Below are positions 22,476-32,453 of a DNA stretch of 64,000 nucleotides, piece by piece. The first letter of the stretch is position 1. Every line of letters starts with the position of its first letter. The translations under genes and the position numbers were made by a program. The DNA is from JACCZX01 sp963791315 (GTDB lineage Bacteria; Pseudomonadota; Gammaproteobacteria; Burkholderiales; Burkholderiaceae_F), in NCBI GenBank assembly GCA_963791315.1, contig CAWBRQ010000006.1, positions 248,001 through 312,000 of the forward strand, written 5' to 3'. The notes below the pieces were generated by a model. That model was not told where the DNA came from, did no database searches, and was given only the letters and a program-made list of their open reading frames with translations.

Positions 22476-23975
22476 TCACTTGAGTTGATATGCCGGGTCA
22501 AGCACGAGCGAGCGCAGCGCATCCAGACCGAGCGATCCTTCGCGCGCTGGCGAGGTCGGCGGGATCACCAGCACGACTTGCTCGAGCTTCGTTCGAGCGC
22601 CCGGTGTAACAACTCGCTCGGGCGCCAAACCCACACGTGCGAGCCACGCTTCGGAGTCGACACGCACCGAAACGGACTGCGCAAGCGCCTGCAGGCGTCG
22701 TCTAGGTAGATCGTCGGCCTTCATCGATGCGGACATCGAATCATCTGTTGCCGATTCACCATTTGCCGTGCCACTGGTCGTGCCGGCCAGCGCGCGCTCG
22801 AGGAACTGCTTGCGCGAGAGCAGCGTTTGTGTGTTGATCCATGCGTCTGCGCCGGGCCACCCACGCACATTGGGCGGCGAAAACAGGTTCTGCCCCATAC
22901 CGGCCAGCGCCACCGCAGCTGCAGCCGGTTGCGTCAACTCGCCGCCCGACTGGCGCACCAGACCCACCACCAGTTCGGCCGGAGACTTGACGAGCGCGTT
23001 GTCTTCATCGCGCGCAATGACCTCGGGCTGCAACAGCAGCGCACGCACCGGCTGCGCGATGTTCCAGCCGCTGGCACGAAACTGGGCTGCGATCGTCTTC
23101 ACACGAGCTTCGTCGGGCCGTGACGAAACGAACTCGCGCCACAGCTTGCGAACGATGAACTCTGCCGCCGCGGGCTGCGCCAGCAAGATATCCAGCACAG
23201 CGTCGCCATCGAAATTTCCAGTTCTGCCGAAGAGCGTTTTCTCACCATCGTCGTGCAACGGACGCCGAAACATGTAGTCGCCTGAATCGAGATCGATGCT
23301 CCAACCGGTGAACGCCCGCGCGGCCTGCTTGACGTCGTCTTCGCTGTACCTTCCCTCACCCAGCGTGAAGAGCTCCATCACCTCGCGCGCAAAGTTCTCG
23401 TTCGGGGAACCGCGCCGGTTAGTCGCGGAATCAAGATAAATCAGCATCGCAGGGTCTTTCGCGACTGCATGCAGCAACTCGTCGAACCGCCCGAGTGCGT
23501 GCCTGCGCAGCAAAACGTTCTGTCGATACATCAGCTGCGTATAGCGGACCTTCGGCTGCGCGGAAACGAAGTGGTTGTGCCAGAACAGCGTCATGCGTTC
23601 GGTCAATGGTGATGGTGTGGCGACCATTTCGCGCAGCCACCACCCACGCAGGTCGAGTCCCATCCGAACCTGTTTCTGCAATTCGGTGCGGCGCGCTTCT
23701 TCGCTCATCGCGCGCAGTTCACGTGGCGGTACGAGCCGCTCGTCGATCCACGCCGGCGGCGGCGTAACTGACTTCGTCAAGGCTCCGGCCAGCAGCCGAT
23801 CAACCGCCGCCTTGTGCGTCAACGTAGAGTAAGTCGCCACGTCCGCGTCAGCCGGTGCAAATCCGGCGCGCGTCAACAGCAGTCGTGCGCCCTGGGCGCC
23901 AAGATGCGGCTCCGCCGCCACTGCGCCGAGTGCCAGCGTCAGCAGCACAAGCAGGACACCGAGACGGCGCATCAT
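22476..23975 (-). CDS. DUF1800 family secreted protein
   Basis: A Sec signal MMRRLGVLLVLLTLALGAVA precedes an all-helical DUF1800 domain. Visible marks are LLTRAGFAPADADVATYSTL, MTLFWHNHFVS, NENFAREVMELFTLGEG, AARAFTGW and LFSPPNVRGWPGADAWI. It has 499 residues and is intact. Its ATG overlaps the stop of the upstream repeat protein (ATGA), and DUF1501 follows. The function is unknown; the pair has been linked with exported or surface-bound complexes in other bacteria, which is family context and not shown here. Confidence 0.9.
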   Translation of the reverse strand: MMRRLGVLLVLLTLALGAVAAEPHLGAQGARLLLTRAGFAPADADVATYSTLTHKAAVDRLLAGALTKSVTPPPAWIDERLVPPRELRAMSEEARRTELQKQVRMGLDLRGWWLREMVATPSPLTERMTLFWHNHFVSAQPKVRYTQLMYRQNVLLRRHALGRFDELLHAVAKDPAMLIYLDSATNRRGSPNENFAREVMELFTLGEGRYSEDDVKQAARAFTGWSIDLDSGDYMFRRPLHDDGEKTLFGRTGNFDGDAVLDILLAQPAAAEFIVRKLWREFVSSRPDEARVKTIAAQFRASGWNIAQPVRALLLQPEVIARDEDNALVKSPAELVVGLVRQSGGELTQPAAAAVALAGMGQNLFSPPNVRGWPGADAWINTQTLLSRKQFLERALAGTTSGTANGESATDDSMSASMKADDLPRRRLQALAQSVSVRVDSEAWLARVGLAPERVVTPGARTKLEQVVLVIPPTSPAREGSLGLDALRSLVLDPAYQLK

Positions 23976-24520
23976 TTGTTTGCCCCTTTGTTGCCGTCAT
24001 TGCTGTGCCTGTATTGATCGCGCCGCGCCTGGTCGATCTGTTCGCGCAAGCGGTGCCGTTCCTCGGGGGACAGCTGGCGCCTCGGCACGGTTTGGTCGTT
24101 GCCCTGGCGGTTGCCTTGCTGCTGACGCTCGAGGAATCTCTGACGCATCGCCTCGCGCTCGTCAGGTGTCATCTGGGCTCGGAGATTTTGCCGCTGCTCC
24201 GGAGTCATCCGCCGTAGCATCAGCTCGCGCTGCTCGGGCGACAACTGCTGCCACGTCTCGCGCCGCTGCTCCGGTGAAAAGCGCTGCAACATACTCTGGC
24301 GCTCTTCGGGCGAGCGCGCATTGCGCCACTGTTGGCGCTGTTCGGGAGTCATCCGCTCCCACAGATCGCGGCGCTGTTCGGGTGTAAGGCGCAACACGTC
24401 TTGCGCGGCCGCATCCGCGGGCACGACGAGCGTCGACATCATGATCAACAATGCCGCGCCGAACGCGCGAAAAACAGGCGCAAAGAAGCGACGAGAGAGC
24501 GACCGAAACATGGTGTGCAT
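23972..24520 (-). CDS. Secreted protein with seven tandem 12-residue LTPEQR-type repeats
   Basis: A signal peptide (residues 1-40, ending ADAAA) precedes a repeat region at residues 45-128. Each unit begins with a hydrophobic or small residue, then TPEQR or SPEQR, and ends in a charged amphipathic half. An eighth copy (LSPEERHRLREQ) lies at 150-161 after a Gln-rich linker. The composition is extremely rich in Arg, Gln and Glu. It resembles DUF3106-like and LTxxQ (CpxP/Spy) periplasmic proteins, but I cannot assign a family securely. It is the first gene of a unit with DUF1800 and DUF1501, and divergent from an OmpR/EnvZ pair 146 bp away. It is intact. Confidence 0.8.
   Translation of the reverse strand: MHTMFRSLSRRFFAPVFRAFGAALLIMMSTLVVPADAAAQDVLRLTPEQRRDLWERMTPEQRQQWRNARSPEERQSMLQRFSPEQRRETWQQLSPEQRELMLRRMTPEQRQNLRAQMTPDEREAMRQRFLERQQQGNRQGNDQTVPRRQLSPEERHRLREQIDQARRDQYRHSNDGNKGANK
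24137..24388 (-). repeat. Seven coding 36-bp repeats
   Basis: The coding repeats give seven 12-residue units in perfect register: LTPEQRRDLWER, MTPEQRQQWRNA, RSPEERQSMLQR, FSPEQRRETWQQ, LSPEQRELMLRR, MTPEQRQNLRAQ and MTPDEREAMRQR. Protein identity is higher than DNA identity, so the array is old and selected, not a recent slippage product. Confidence 0.85.
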
Positions 24521-24578
24521 GATATTTCTTCAGACCCGCAGATAGGGCAATTAACGGAGCGTCCGATGCGGCGGACGG

Positions 24579-24603
24579 GTAAATTCTGTAACACTTTGTT
24601 TGC
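24579..24603. promoter_or_regulatory. Possible response-regulator site between repeat protein and ompR
   Basis: GTAA half-sites occur at 24579 and 24588, the second in TGTAACACTTTGTTTGC. The segment sits in the 146-bp divergent intergenic region. It loosely resembles OmpR-type T/A-rich boxes. A small inverted repeat GTCCG...CGGAC (about 24561-24575) lies beside it. The assignment is speculative. Confidence 0.25.
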
Positions 24604-24666
24604 ATGAGCGTGCCCGCGCACCAAGTTCCCTAGCATCGCGCCCCTGCTGCCGCCAATAGGCCCCTA

Positions 24667-25395
24667 ATGACGCGCCACAAACCTCCGAAAATCCTCGTTG
24701 TCGACGACGACGCGCGACTGCGCGACCTGTTGCGGCGCTACCTTGGCGAAAACGGTTACGCGGTCTTCGTCGCCGACAATGCGCAGGCGATGAACCGGTT
24801 ATGGCAGCGCGAGCGCTACGACTTGCTGATCCTGGACTTGATGATGCCCGGCGAGGACGGGTTGTCGATCATGCGAAGGCTGCGCGGAGGCAACGACACG
24901 ACGCCGATCATCATGCTGACCGCCAAGGGCGAAGATGTCGATCGCATCGTCGGGCTCGAGATGGGGGCCGATGACTACCTGCCCAAGCCATTTAACCCCC
25001 GTGAGCTGCTCGCTCGCATCACCGCAGTGTTGCGCCGTCGCGGCCCCGACGACGCACCGGGTGCACCGGCCAATGAAATCAAGCCGCTCACCTTCGGCAA
25101 GTTCGTGCTTGATCTTTCGACGCGCACGTTGACGAAGGACGGCGAGCCGGTCGATCTGACCACCGGGGAGTTCGCGGTGCTGAAGACGTTCGCGCGCTAT
25201 CCGCGCGTGCCACTGTCGCGCGAGAAGTTGATGGAAATGGCGCGCGGCCGCGAATACGAAGCGTTCGACCGCAGCCTGGACGTGCAGATTTCACGCTTGC
25301 GCAAGCTCGTGGAACCCGATCCCGCAAAGCCGCGCTACATCCAGACCGTGTGGGGACTCGGGTACGTCTTCATCCCGGATCCAGACGCTGACTAG
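24667..25395 (+). CDS. ompR: OmpR-family response regulator
   Basis: DNA-binding response regulator. The receiver domain has the acidic pocket VDDDARLRD, the phospho-acceptor D57 in LLILDLMMPGEDG and the switch K107 in DDYLPKPF. The winged-helix C-terminal domain has LTTGEFAVLKTFARYPRVPLSREKLM and DVQISRLRKLVEPDPAKPRYIQTVWGLGYVF. It has 242 residues and is intact. The ATG is at 24667. The kinase gene follows by 6 nt. It is closest to the OmpR group by sequence, though the target genes need not be porins. The divergent neighbour is a secreted repeat protein. Confidence 0.9.
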   Translation: MTRHKPPKILVVDDDARLRDLLRRYLGENGYAVFVADNAQAMNRLWQRERYDLLILDLMMPGEDGLSIMRRLRGGNDTTPIIMLTAKGEDVDRIVGLEMGADDYLPKPFNPRELLARITAVLRRRGPDDAPGAPANEIKPLTFGKFVLDLSTRTLTKDGEPVDLTTGEFAVLKTFARYPRVPLSREKLMEMARGREYEAFDRSLDVQISRLRKLVEPDPAKPRYIQTVWGLGYVFIPDPDAD

Positions 25396-25401
25396 CGCCT
25401 G

Positions 25402-26718
25402 ATGCGATCGCCGTCGCTTTTCTGGCGCACTTTACTGCTGGTGTTGTTGCTGATTGTCGCCAGCCTGACGGCCTGGCTGCAGAGCTATCGCGTGCTCGAG
25501 CGCGGGCCGCGCGCCGCAACGATCGCGCAGCAAGTGGTCTCCGTCGTCAACATCACGCGCGCTGCGCTGCTTTACGCGGATCCGTTCGTGCGCAGCGACC
25601 TGCTGGCGGAGCTCGCCGCCAACGAAGGCGTGCGAATCTATCCGCTCGAGCCCGACGACAAGGTCACGCCGCTACCAGGCGGTGCGCTGATGAAGCTGAT
25701 CGAACAGGCGATAGTCGCCAAGCTAGGCGCGAATACGAAGCTCGCTTCGGACGTCAACGGAATTCCTGGTCTGTGGGTGAGTCTGTCGATTGCAGATGAC
25801 GACTACTGGGTCTTCATCGAACGTGATCCCGTTGCGCGTACCTACGGCACGCAGTGGATCGGTTGGGCTGCGGTGGCGCTGCTGCTATCGATCATCGGGG
25901 CGATCTTGATAACGCGATTGATCAATCGACCACTGGCGCAGTTGTCGCGCGCGAGCGCCGAACTGGGAAGCGGTCGCGACCCGGCCCCGCTCCCCGAAAC
26001 CGGCCCGATCGAGATTCGCACGGTCAACGAGAGCTTTAACCGGATGGTGACCGATCTTGGCAAACTCGACGCCGATCGCAGCGTGTTGCTGGCGGGGATC
26101 TCGCATGATCTGCGCACACCGCTGTCGCGTCTTCGACTGGAGCTCGAGCTGGCGCCGCTACCTGACGAAGCGCGCACTGCGATGGTCGCAGACATCGAAC
26201 AGATGGACGCGATCGTGCGGCAGTTTCTCGACTATGCGCGCAAAGCCCCGCAGGCCGCCGCCACTGACATTGATCTGACCGCAGAAGTCGCTGCGGCCGT
26301 GCAGCGCGCGCGGGTCGATGTCGGCGCGGATTCCAGCGTCGAAGTCAACCTGGCTCCCGACGTTCGGATTCGCGGCTACGCAGTAGAACTCGATCGTGCG
26401 CTCGACAACCTGCTGACCAATGCGGTGCGGTATGGCCGCGACCCTGACACCGGCCAGTTGCGGATGATGGTTTCGCTGACAGCGACCGCAAGTCACGCAG
26501 TCGTTTCGGTAGTCGACCACGGAGCGGGCGTTGGGGCCGATGAGATCGATCGGCTCATGCGGCCGTTCGAACGCGGCGAGACTGCGCGCTCGGGCAGCAC
26601 CGGCGCCGGCCTTGGACTTCCGATCGTTGAACGTGTCGTACGCATGCACGGCGGCGATCTGCGACTGTCGGCCAACTCTCCGCACGGATTGCGCGTCGAA
26701 ATGCGCCTGCCGCGTTAA
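25402..26718 (+). CDS. envZ: EnvZ-family sensor histidine kinase
   Basis: Inner-membrane kinase that phosphorylates the adjacent regulator. Membrane helix 1 is LFWRTLLLVLLLIVASLTAW. A periplasmic domain of about 130 residues is followed by helix 2 (IGWAAVALLLSIIGAILIT) and a HAMP segment (NRPLAQLSRASAELG). The H-box is ISHDLRTPLSRLRLELE, the N-box is LDNLLTNAVRYG, and the G-boxes are DHGAGVGADEID and GSTGAGLGLPIV. It has 438 residues and is intact. Its TAA directly abuts the ispF stop on the other strand. Confidence 0.92.
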   Translation: MRSPSLFWRTLLLVLLLIVASLTAWLQSYRVLERGPRAATIAQQVVSVVNITRAALLYADPFVRSDLLAELAANEGVRIYPLEPDDKVTPLPGGALMKLIEQAIVAKLGANTKLASDVNGIPGLWVSLSIADDDYWVFIERDPVARTYGTQWIGWAAVALLLSIIGAILITRLINRPLAQLSRASAELGSGRDPAPLPETGPIEIRTVNESFNRMVTDLGKLDADRSVLLAGISHDLRTPLSRLRLELELAPLPDEARTAMVADIEQMDAIVRQFLDYARKAPQAAATDIDLTAEVAAAVQRARVDVGADSSVEVNLAPDVRIRGYAVELDRALDNLLTNAVRYGRDPDTGQLRMMVSLTATASHAVVSVVDHGAGVGADEIDRLMRPFERGETARSGSTGAGLGLPIVERVVRMHGGDLRLSANSPHGLRVEMRLPR

Positions 26719-27198
26719 TTAGTCGCCAATCAGCAATGCCACCGCGATCGCAGCAATTCCTTCGCCGCGGCCGGTAAAACCAAGCTTCTCGGTGGTCTTG
26801 CCTTTGACGCTGACGGCGCTGGCAGCCATGTCGCACGACGCCGCGATCGTCTGGCACATCGCCGCGACATGCGGCGCAATCCGCGGTTGCTCGGCAATGA
26901 CGGTGGCGTCGATGTTTTCGATGCGCCAGCCTGCGCCGCGTACCCGCTGTGCGGCTTGCTGCAACAACAACCGGCTGTCGGCATTCTTGTACGCCGCGTC
27001 GGTGTCGGAAAACAGTTGCCCGATATCGCCCATCGCCGCTGCTCCGAGGATCGCGTCGGTGATCGCGTGCAACAGAACGTCGGCGTCCGAATGGCCCAGC
27101 AGCCCTCGCGCACTCGGAATTTCGACGCCGCCAAGCATCAGCGCGCGGCCCGGAACAAGCGCGTGCACATCGAATCCCTGCCCGACGCGAATCTTCAC
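26719..27198 (-). CDS. ispF: 2-C-methyl-D-erythritol 2,4-cyclodiphosphate synthase
   Basis: MEP-pathway enzyme that cyclises CDP-ME-phosphate for isoprenoid synthesis. The metal ligands are D10 and H12 (GFDVHAL) and H44 (LGHSDADVLLHAI). KGKTTEKLGFTGRGEGIAA is the conserved C-terminal region. It has 159 residues and is intact. The start is GTG at 27196-27198, overlapping the ispD stop as GTGA. The pathway feeds, among others, the farnesyl diphosphate used by hpnCDE. Confidence 0.95.
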   Translation of the reverse strand: MKIRVGQGFDVHALVPGRALMLGGVEIPSARGLLGHSDADVLLHAITDAILGAAAMGDIGQLFSDTDAAYKNADSRLLLQQAAQRVRGAGWRIENIDATVIAEQPRIAPHVAAMCQTIAASCDMAASAVSVKGKTTEKLGFTGRGEGIAAIAVALLIGD

Positions 27199-27898
27199 GC
27201 TGCGATCCCTTCTGCACTGAGAATCAACCGCGCCAGCATCAGGTCCTGCGCGGTCGTCACCTTGATATTGGTTGCCGAGCCGAGCACCAGCCGCGGGAAG
27301 CCTCCGTTGCGCTCGATGACGCTCGATTCATCGGTGATGCCATCGAGCGACCCGGCGCCAAACGCCGCGCGCAGCGATGCAAAGCGAAACATCTGCGGCG
27401 TCTGTGCGCACCAGAACGCGTCGCGTCGAAGCGTCTCAGCGACGTGCGCCATCCTCCGCACGCTTCAACGTATCCGTTAGCGGTACTGCGAGCAAGCCGC
27501 CCGCGTCGTCATTACCGACTTCGTCGATCAATCGCGCCAATTCGGCCTTGCGCAAGCATGGTCGCGCTGCATCGTGCACCAGCACCCGATCGTCGTCATT
27601 GGTACGACTCGAAAGAGCGCGTCAAGCCGTTGAACACGCTCTGCGCGCGCGATGCGCCGCCGACCGCAAGAAACTCGACGCGATCGCTGCCGAATCGAAT
27701 TGCTTGCCACCTGTCGTCTGTGGGTGCCACCACGACAAAGACTCGATCGATGCGCGAATCGAGCAGCATGGCGGCAATCGAATGCTCAAGCAGCGTGCGC
27801 TGTCCTAGGCGCAGATACTGTTTCGGAACGTCGTGACCCAGACGTGCGCCAGTGCCTGCGGCCGGAATTAGCGCTATATATCGAAGAGTTTTGGGCAC
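27195..27898 (-). CDS. ispD: 2-C-methyl-D-erythritol 4-phosphate cytidylyltransferase, frameshifted
   Basis: MEP-pathway enzyme that makes CDP-methylerythritol from CTP. The N-terminal nucleotide-binding motif is ALIPAAGTGARLGHDVPKQYLRLGQ, and RAQSVFNGL follows. After frame changes (about 27600 and 27470) it reads VLVHDAARPCLRKAELARLIDEV, then FWCAQTPQMFRFASL and TDESSVIERNGG. Two or three indels; the span gives about 234 residues, the normal size. It is translationally coupled to ispF. Confidence 0.92.
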
Positions 27899-27936
27899 GA
27901 ACGCCTGAGCGAGTAAGCAGCTTATGGATCGCTTCG

Positions 27937-27942
27937 TATAAT
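27937..27942 (+). promoter_or_regulatory. Consensus -10 box upstream of mfd
   Basis: A perfect TATAAT lies 28 bp before the proposed mfd ATG, in the spacer between divergent ispD and mfd. A convincing -35 (TTGACA-like) is not evident at 16-18 bp upstream. Confidence 0.45.
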
Positions 27943-27969
27943 AGCGATCGACTTCGGCAGCTTGCGCAC

Positions 27970-30900
27970 ATGCTTCGCTGCCGTATTTTTTTGCGCATTT
28001 ATTTGAAGCAAGAAGCAGTTTCGATACTCACGCCCGCGACAGCATCAGCGGACACGACACCGTGGACCCTACCGTCCGCAGGGACTCGTTTTGCCCTCGC
28101 CCGTCCGCCGGGTTCGGGTGACGCCTGGTTGCTCAGTCAATTTGCCGCGCAGGCCCGCCAAGAGCGGCGGCTGGTCGTTGCCATCTCGGCGGATGCCCTC
28201 GACGCTCAGCGACTGGTCGACGAGATCCGATATTTCGATCCCTCGCTTGCAGTGCGTCCGTTGCCCGACTGGGAAACGCTGCCTTATGACACGCTGTCGC
28301 CGCACCAGGATCTCGTCTCCGAGCGTCTCGAGACGCTGTATCAGCTGAGCCAGCCGCACGGCGCGATCGATGTGCTGGTTGTTTCGGCCACCAGCGCGCT
28401 CTATCGCTTGTCGCCCGCGCAGTATGTCGCGGGTCACACGTTCTTCTTCAAGCAGGGCGAGACGATCGACGCTGAGCCGCTTCGCGCGCAACTGGTGTTC
28501 GCCGGCTATCAGCACGTTTCGCAAGTGGTCGCGCCGGGAGAGTTTGCGATTCGCGGCGGATTGATCGACCTGTTTCCGATGGGCTCTGCGCTGCCGTATC
28601 GACTCGATCTGTTCGGCGATCAGCTCGACTCGATCCGTGCGTTCGATCCGGACTCGCAACGCGGGCTCTATCCGGTGCCTGAAGTGCGCCTTCTGCCGGG
28701 CCGGGAATTTCCGATCGACGACGCATCGCGACAGGCGTTTCGTCGGCGCTGGCGCGAGCGCATCGAAGGCGATCCGAGCCGCTCGAGCGTGTACAAGGAT
28801 ATCGGCACTGGCATCGCCTCGGCCGGCGTCGAGTACTACCTGCCGTTGTTCTTCGATCAGACAGCCACACTGTTCGACTATTTGCCTTCGACCAGCGTGC
28901 TTGCGCTGCACGGGCCGATCGAAGCGGCAATGGCGCGTTTCTGGAACGAGACCAGCGAGCGCCATCGATTCCTGTCGCGCGATGCGACGCGGCCGATCCT
29001 GCCGCCGGCAGATCTGTTCCTTAACGCCGAAGGATTTTTCTCGCGTGCCAAGGACTACGGACGCATCTCGCTGGGCGAAGGTACGCACGAAGGTTTCGAT
29101 GCCGCTGCCATTGCTCGCTGTGGAACGGCGCGCAGAAGATCCGATCAACCGGCTGCGCGTGTTCATCGACGCCTTTGGCAGCGAGACAGCCGCAGAACCG
29201 ACCCGCGGTCGTGTGCTGATCGTTGCCGATTCTGCCGGTCGACGCGAAACAATTTCGCAAATGCTGACCGAGTATCGGATTGCCGTTCGCGGACAACGCA
29301 GACTTTCACGCGTTTGTGGCGTCCGACGCCGCGATCGGGCTCGGGATAGCGCCACTGCACGAGGGTTTCGTACTGCGCGACCCGCGCATCGCCGTTATCA
29401 CTGAAACTGAGCTTTACGCAGCGAGCCCGCGCCGCCTGCGCGGAAGGCAGCGCGAGCGAGCCTCGAACGTCGAGGCGATGATCCGCGACCTCGCGGAGCT
29501 GAGGGTGGGTGATCCTGTCGTTCACGTCGAGCACGGCATCGGCCGCTACCTCGGTTTGCAAAGCATGAACATGGGTGATGGGCCGACCGAGTTTCTGCAT
29601 CTGGAATACGCGAACGAAACGACGTTGTATGTGCCGGTTGCGCAGCTGCATTTGATCGGCCGCTACTCCGGCGCCGACCCCGACGCTGCACCTTTGCATC
29701 AACTCGGCAGCGGCGATTGGGACCGGGCACGACGCAAGGCGGCCAAACAGGTGCGCGATACCGCCGCCGAGCTGCTGAACCTGTACGCGCTTAGATCAGC
29801 GCGCAAGGGCTATGCGTTCAACTTCAAGCAGCACGACGTCGAAGCGTTTGCCGAAGGGTTTCCATTCGACGAAACGCCCGATCAGCAAGCGGCGATCGAG
29901 GCGGTGCTGAAGGATATGAGCGCCGGCTTTCCGATGGATCGCCTCGTGTGCGGCGATGTCGGATTCGGCAAGACCGAAGTCGCGTTGCGCGCCGCATTTG
30001 CCGCTGTTGTGGACGGCAAGCAGGTCGCCGTGTTGTGCCCGACGACGCTGCTCGCCGAGCAGCACATGCAGACGTTCCGCGATCGCTTTGCCGACTGGCC
30101 GGTGCAGATTGCCGAGCTATCGCGCTTTCGCTCGAGCAAGGAGATCGCGCAGTCCGTGGCTGGCATCAACGCTGGAACGATCGACATCGTGATCGGCACC
30201 CACAGGCTTCTGACGGAAGCGATCAACTTCGAGAGGCTCGGCCTCGTGATCATCGACGAAGAGCACCGCTTTGGTGTGCGGCAGAAAGAGCAGCTCAAAG
30301 CATTGCGGGCCGAAGTCGATGTGCTGACGCTGACCGCAACGCCGATTCCTCGGACGTTGGCGATGTCGCTCGAAGGCATTCGTGAGTTTTCGGTGATTGC
30401 CACTGCGCCGCAGCGCCGGCTGGCCATCAAGACGTTCGTGCGTAAGGAAAGTCCGTCGTTGATGCGCGAGGCCGTGTTGCGCGAACTTAAGCGCGGCGGG
30501 CAGGTGTATTTCCTGCATAACGAAGTGGAGACGATCGATAACCGGCGGGCACGGCTGGCCGAGTTGTTGCCTGAGGCACGCATCGAGATCGCTCACGGAC
30601 AGATGCCAGAGCGCGATCTTGAGCGCGTTATGCGCGACTTTTATCAGCAGCGCTTCAATGTGCTGCTATGTACGACGATCATTGAAACCGGCATCGACGT
30701 TCCGACGGCGAATACGATCATCATTCATCGCGCCGACAAATTCGGATTGGCGCAGCTGCATCAGCTGCGCGGTCGGGTCGGCCGCTCTCACCATCAGGCG
30801 TATGCCTACCTGATGGTGCCCGACGCCGGTGGCTTGACGAAGAACGCGGAAAAACGCCTCGAAGCCATCCAGAATCTCGAAGAGCTCGGAAGCGGCTTCT

Positions 30901-31500
30901 ACCTGGCGATGCACGATCTTGAAATTCGCGGCGCCGGCGAAGTGCTCGGCGAAAGCCAGAGCGGCAACATGCAGGAAGTCGGGTTCGATTTGTATACGCA
31001 GATGTTGAACGCCGCGGTGCGCGCGTTGCGGTCGGGCCGCGAACCGGATCTGCTCGCTCCGCTGCGCGTCGTGACCGAAATCAATCTGCACGTGCCCGCC
31101 CTGCTGCCAACCGACTATGTCAACGACGTTCACCAGCGTCTGTCGATGTACAAGAAACTTGCCTCTGCCGACAGCGAAGACGAGCTGATCGAGCGTGCAG
31201 GAAGAACTGGTTGATCGTTACGGCAAGTTGCCCGAGCCCGCGAAGGCGTTAATCGAGACACATCGGCTGCGATTAGCCGCCGAAAAACTCGGCGTTAAGA
31301 AGATCGATGCGTCGGCCGATGTGATCGTGGTCCAGTTCATTCGCGACCCGCCGTTCGACACGGCCAAGCTGATCCAACTGATGCAGCGTTCGAAAACGAT
31401 GCGGCTGGCAGGTCCTGAGCGGCTTCGCATCGAAGAGAAAACCGTCAACCTCGACGCGCGCCTGCAACGTTTGCGCGAAGTACTGAGGGCGATTAGCTAA
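27970..31500 (+). CDS. mfd: Transcription-repair coupling factor Mfd, frameshifted
   Basis: Removes stalled RNA polymerase and recruits UvrABC. The UvrB-like N-terminal part reads LPDWETLPYDTLSPHQDLVSER and EFAIRGGLIDLFPMGSALPYR. The polymerase-interacting domain is GDPVVHVEHGIGRYLGLQ. The RecG-like motor has Walker A GDVGFGKTEVALRAAF, DEEH in VIIDEEHRFGV, and motif VI HQLRGRVGRSHHQAYAYL. Frame changes near 29115, 29285 and 31195 split it in four. The ATG at 27970 is plausible but the true start could be elsewhere nearby. The total is about 1,177 residues, the usual length. serB follows by 6 nt. Confidence 0.93.
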
Positions 31501-31506
31501 GCAACG

Positions 31507-32370
31507 ATGAAAGACCTGGTGATTCAGGGCCCGGGAATGTCACCCGAAGCGCTCGACACATTCAAAGTGGCTTGCATGCCGGAGCGAATCACGCTGTACA
31601 AGCGCGCTGCGCGTTGCGTGGCGGTTCTTGACGATGCTGACACGCGCAAGGCGGTGCAGGCACTGTCCGATTTCTGGAAATTGGACAACGCCTTCGTCGA
31701 TCCGCAGATGCGCCTATCGGACTTTCGCTTGCTCGCGCTGGACATGGATTCCACGGTAGTGAACATTGAGACGCTCGACGAAGTCGCGGCATACGCCGGC
31801 AAGGGCCAACAAGTCGCTGCGATCACCGAAGCCGCGATGCGCGGCGAAATCGACTACAAAGAAAGTCTGCGGCGTCGGGTGGCGATGCTGGCCGGTGTCG
31901 ATGCGGCTTTACTGGCCCGCGTATATGACGAAAAACTGGCGCTCAATGATGGCGCGCAGCAACTCGTTTCAGAATGCCGCCGCCAAGGCCTGAAGACGCT
32001 GCTGGCGACCGGCGGCTTCACGTTCTTTACCGAAAGAATCAGGGCGAAGCTCAATATCGACTACACCCGGTCGAATGAGCTCGAGATTATCGACGGTCGC
32101 ATAACAGGCAAAGTGACGGGGCCGAACGGCGAAGAGATCGTCGACGCTGAAGGCAAGGCGCAAGCGGTACGCGATGCATGCGCAGAAACCGGGTGCCCAA
32201 CGTCGCAGACGATTGCCATCGGCGACGGTGCGAACGACGTACGCATGATGCAGCTGGCCGGCATCTCGGTGGCCTATCGCGCAAAGCCCGTTGTACGCGA
32301 GCGGGCGACGTACGCGTTGAACTACAGCGGGCTTGACGGCGTGCTGAACTGGTTTGCGGACGGCAGCTAA
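31507..32370 (+). CDS. serB: Phosphoserine phosphatase SerB
   Basis: HAD-family enzyme for the last step of serine synthesis. The nucleophile motif DMDST is at residues 79-83. GGFTFFTERIRAKL carries the substrate-binding region, and IGDGANDVRMMQLAGISVAYRAKP carries motif III. It has 287 residues and is intact. The N-terminal 70 residues form an ACT-like regulatory segment typical of proteobacterial SerB. It is 6 nt after mfd, so the two are probably one unit. Confidence 0.94.
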   Translation: MKDLVIQGPGMSPEALDTFKVACMPERITLYKRAARCVAVLDDADTRKAVQALSDFWKLDNAFVDPQMRLSDFRLLALDMDSTVVNIETLDEVAAYAGKGQQVAAITEAAMRGEIDYKESLRRRVAMLAGVDAALLARVYDEKLALNDGAQQLVSECRRQGLKTLLATGGFTFFTERIRAKLNIDYTRSNELEIIDGRITGKVTGPNGEEIVDAEGKAQAVRDACAETGCPTSQTIAIGDGANDVRMMQLAGISVAYRAKPVVRERATYALNYSGLDGVLNWFADGS

Positions 32371-32453
32371 TACGACACATTGGCACAATGGCGCGATATG
32401 CTGCAGGTGCGCTCCTGCCTCGGCAGGTCGCTACAGCCCGAAGGAGAAACCGA

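Noticed and set aside
28069..29355. 428-codon open frame on the minus strand across mfd
   Set aside because: It is the antisense shadow of a conserved Mfd region, with no recognisable motif and GC-driven codon content.
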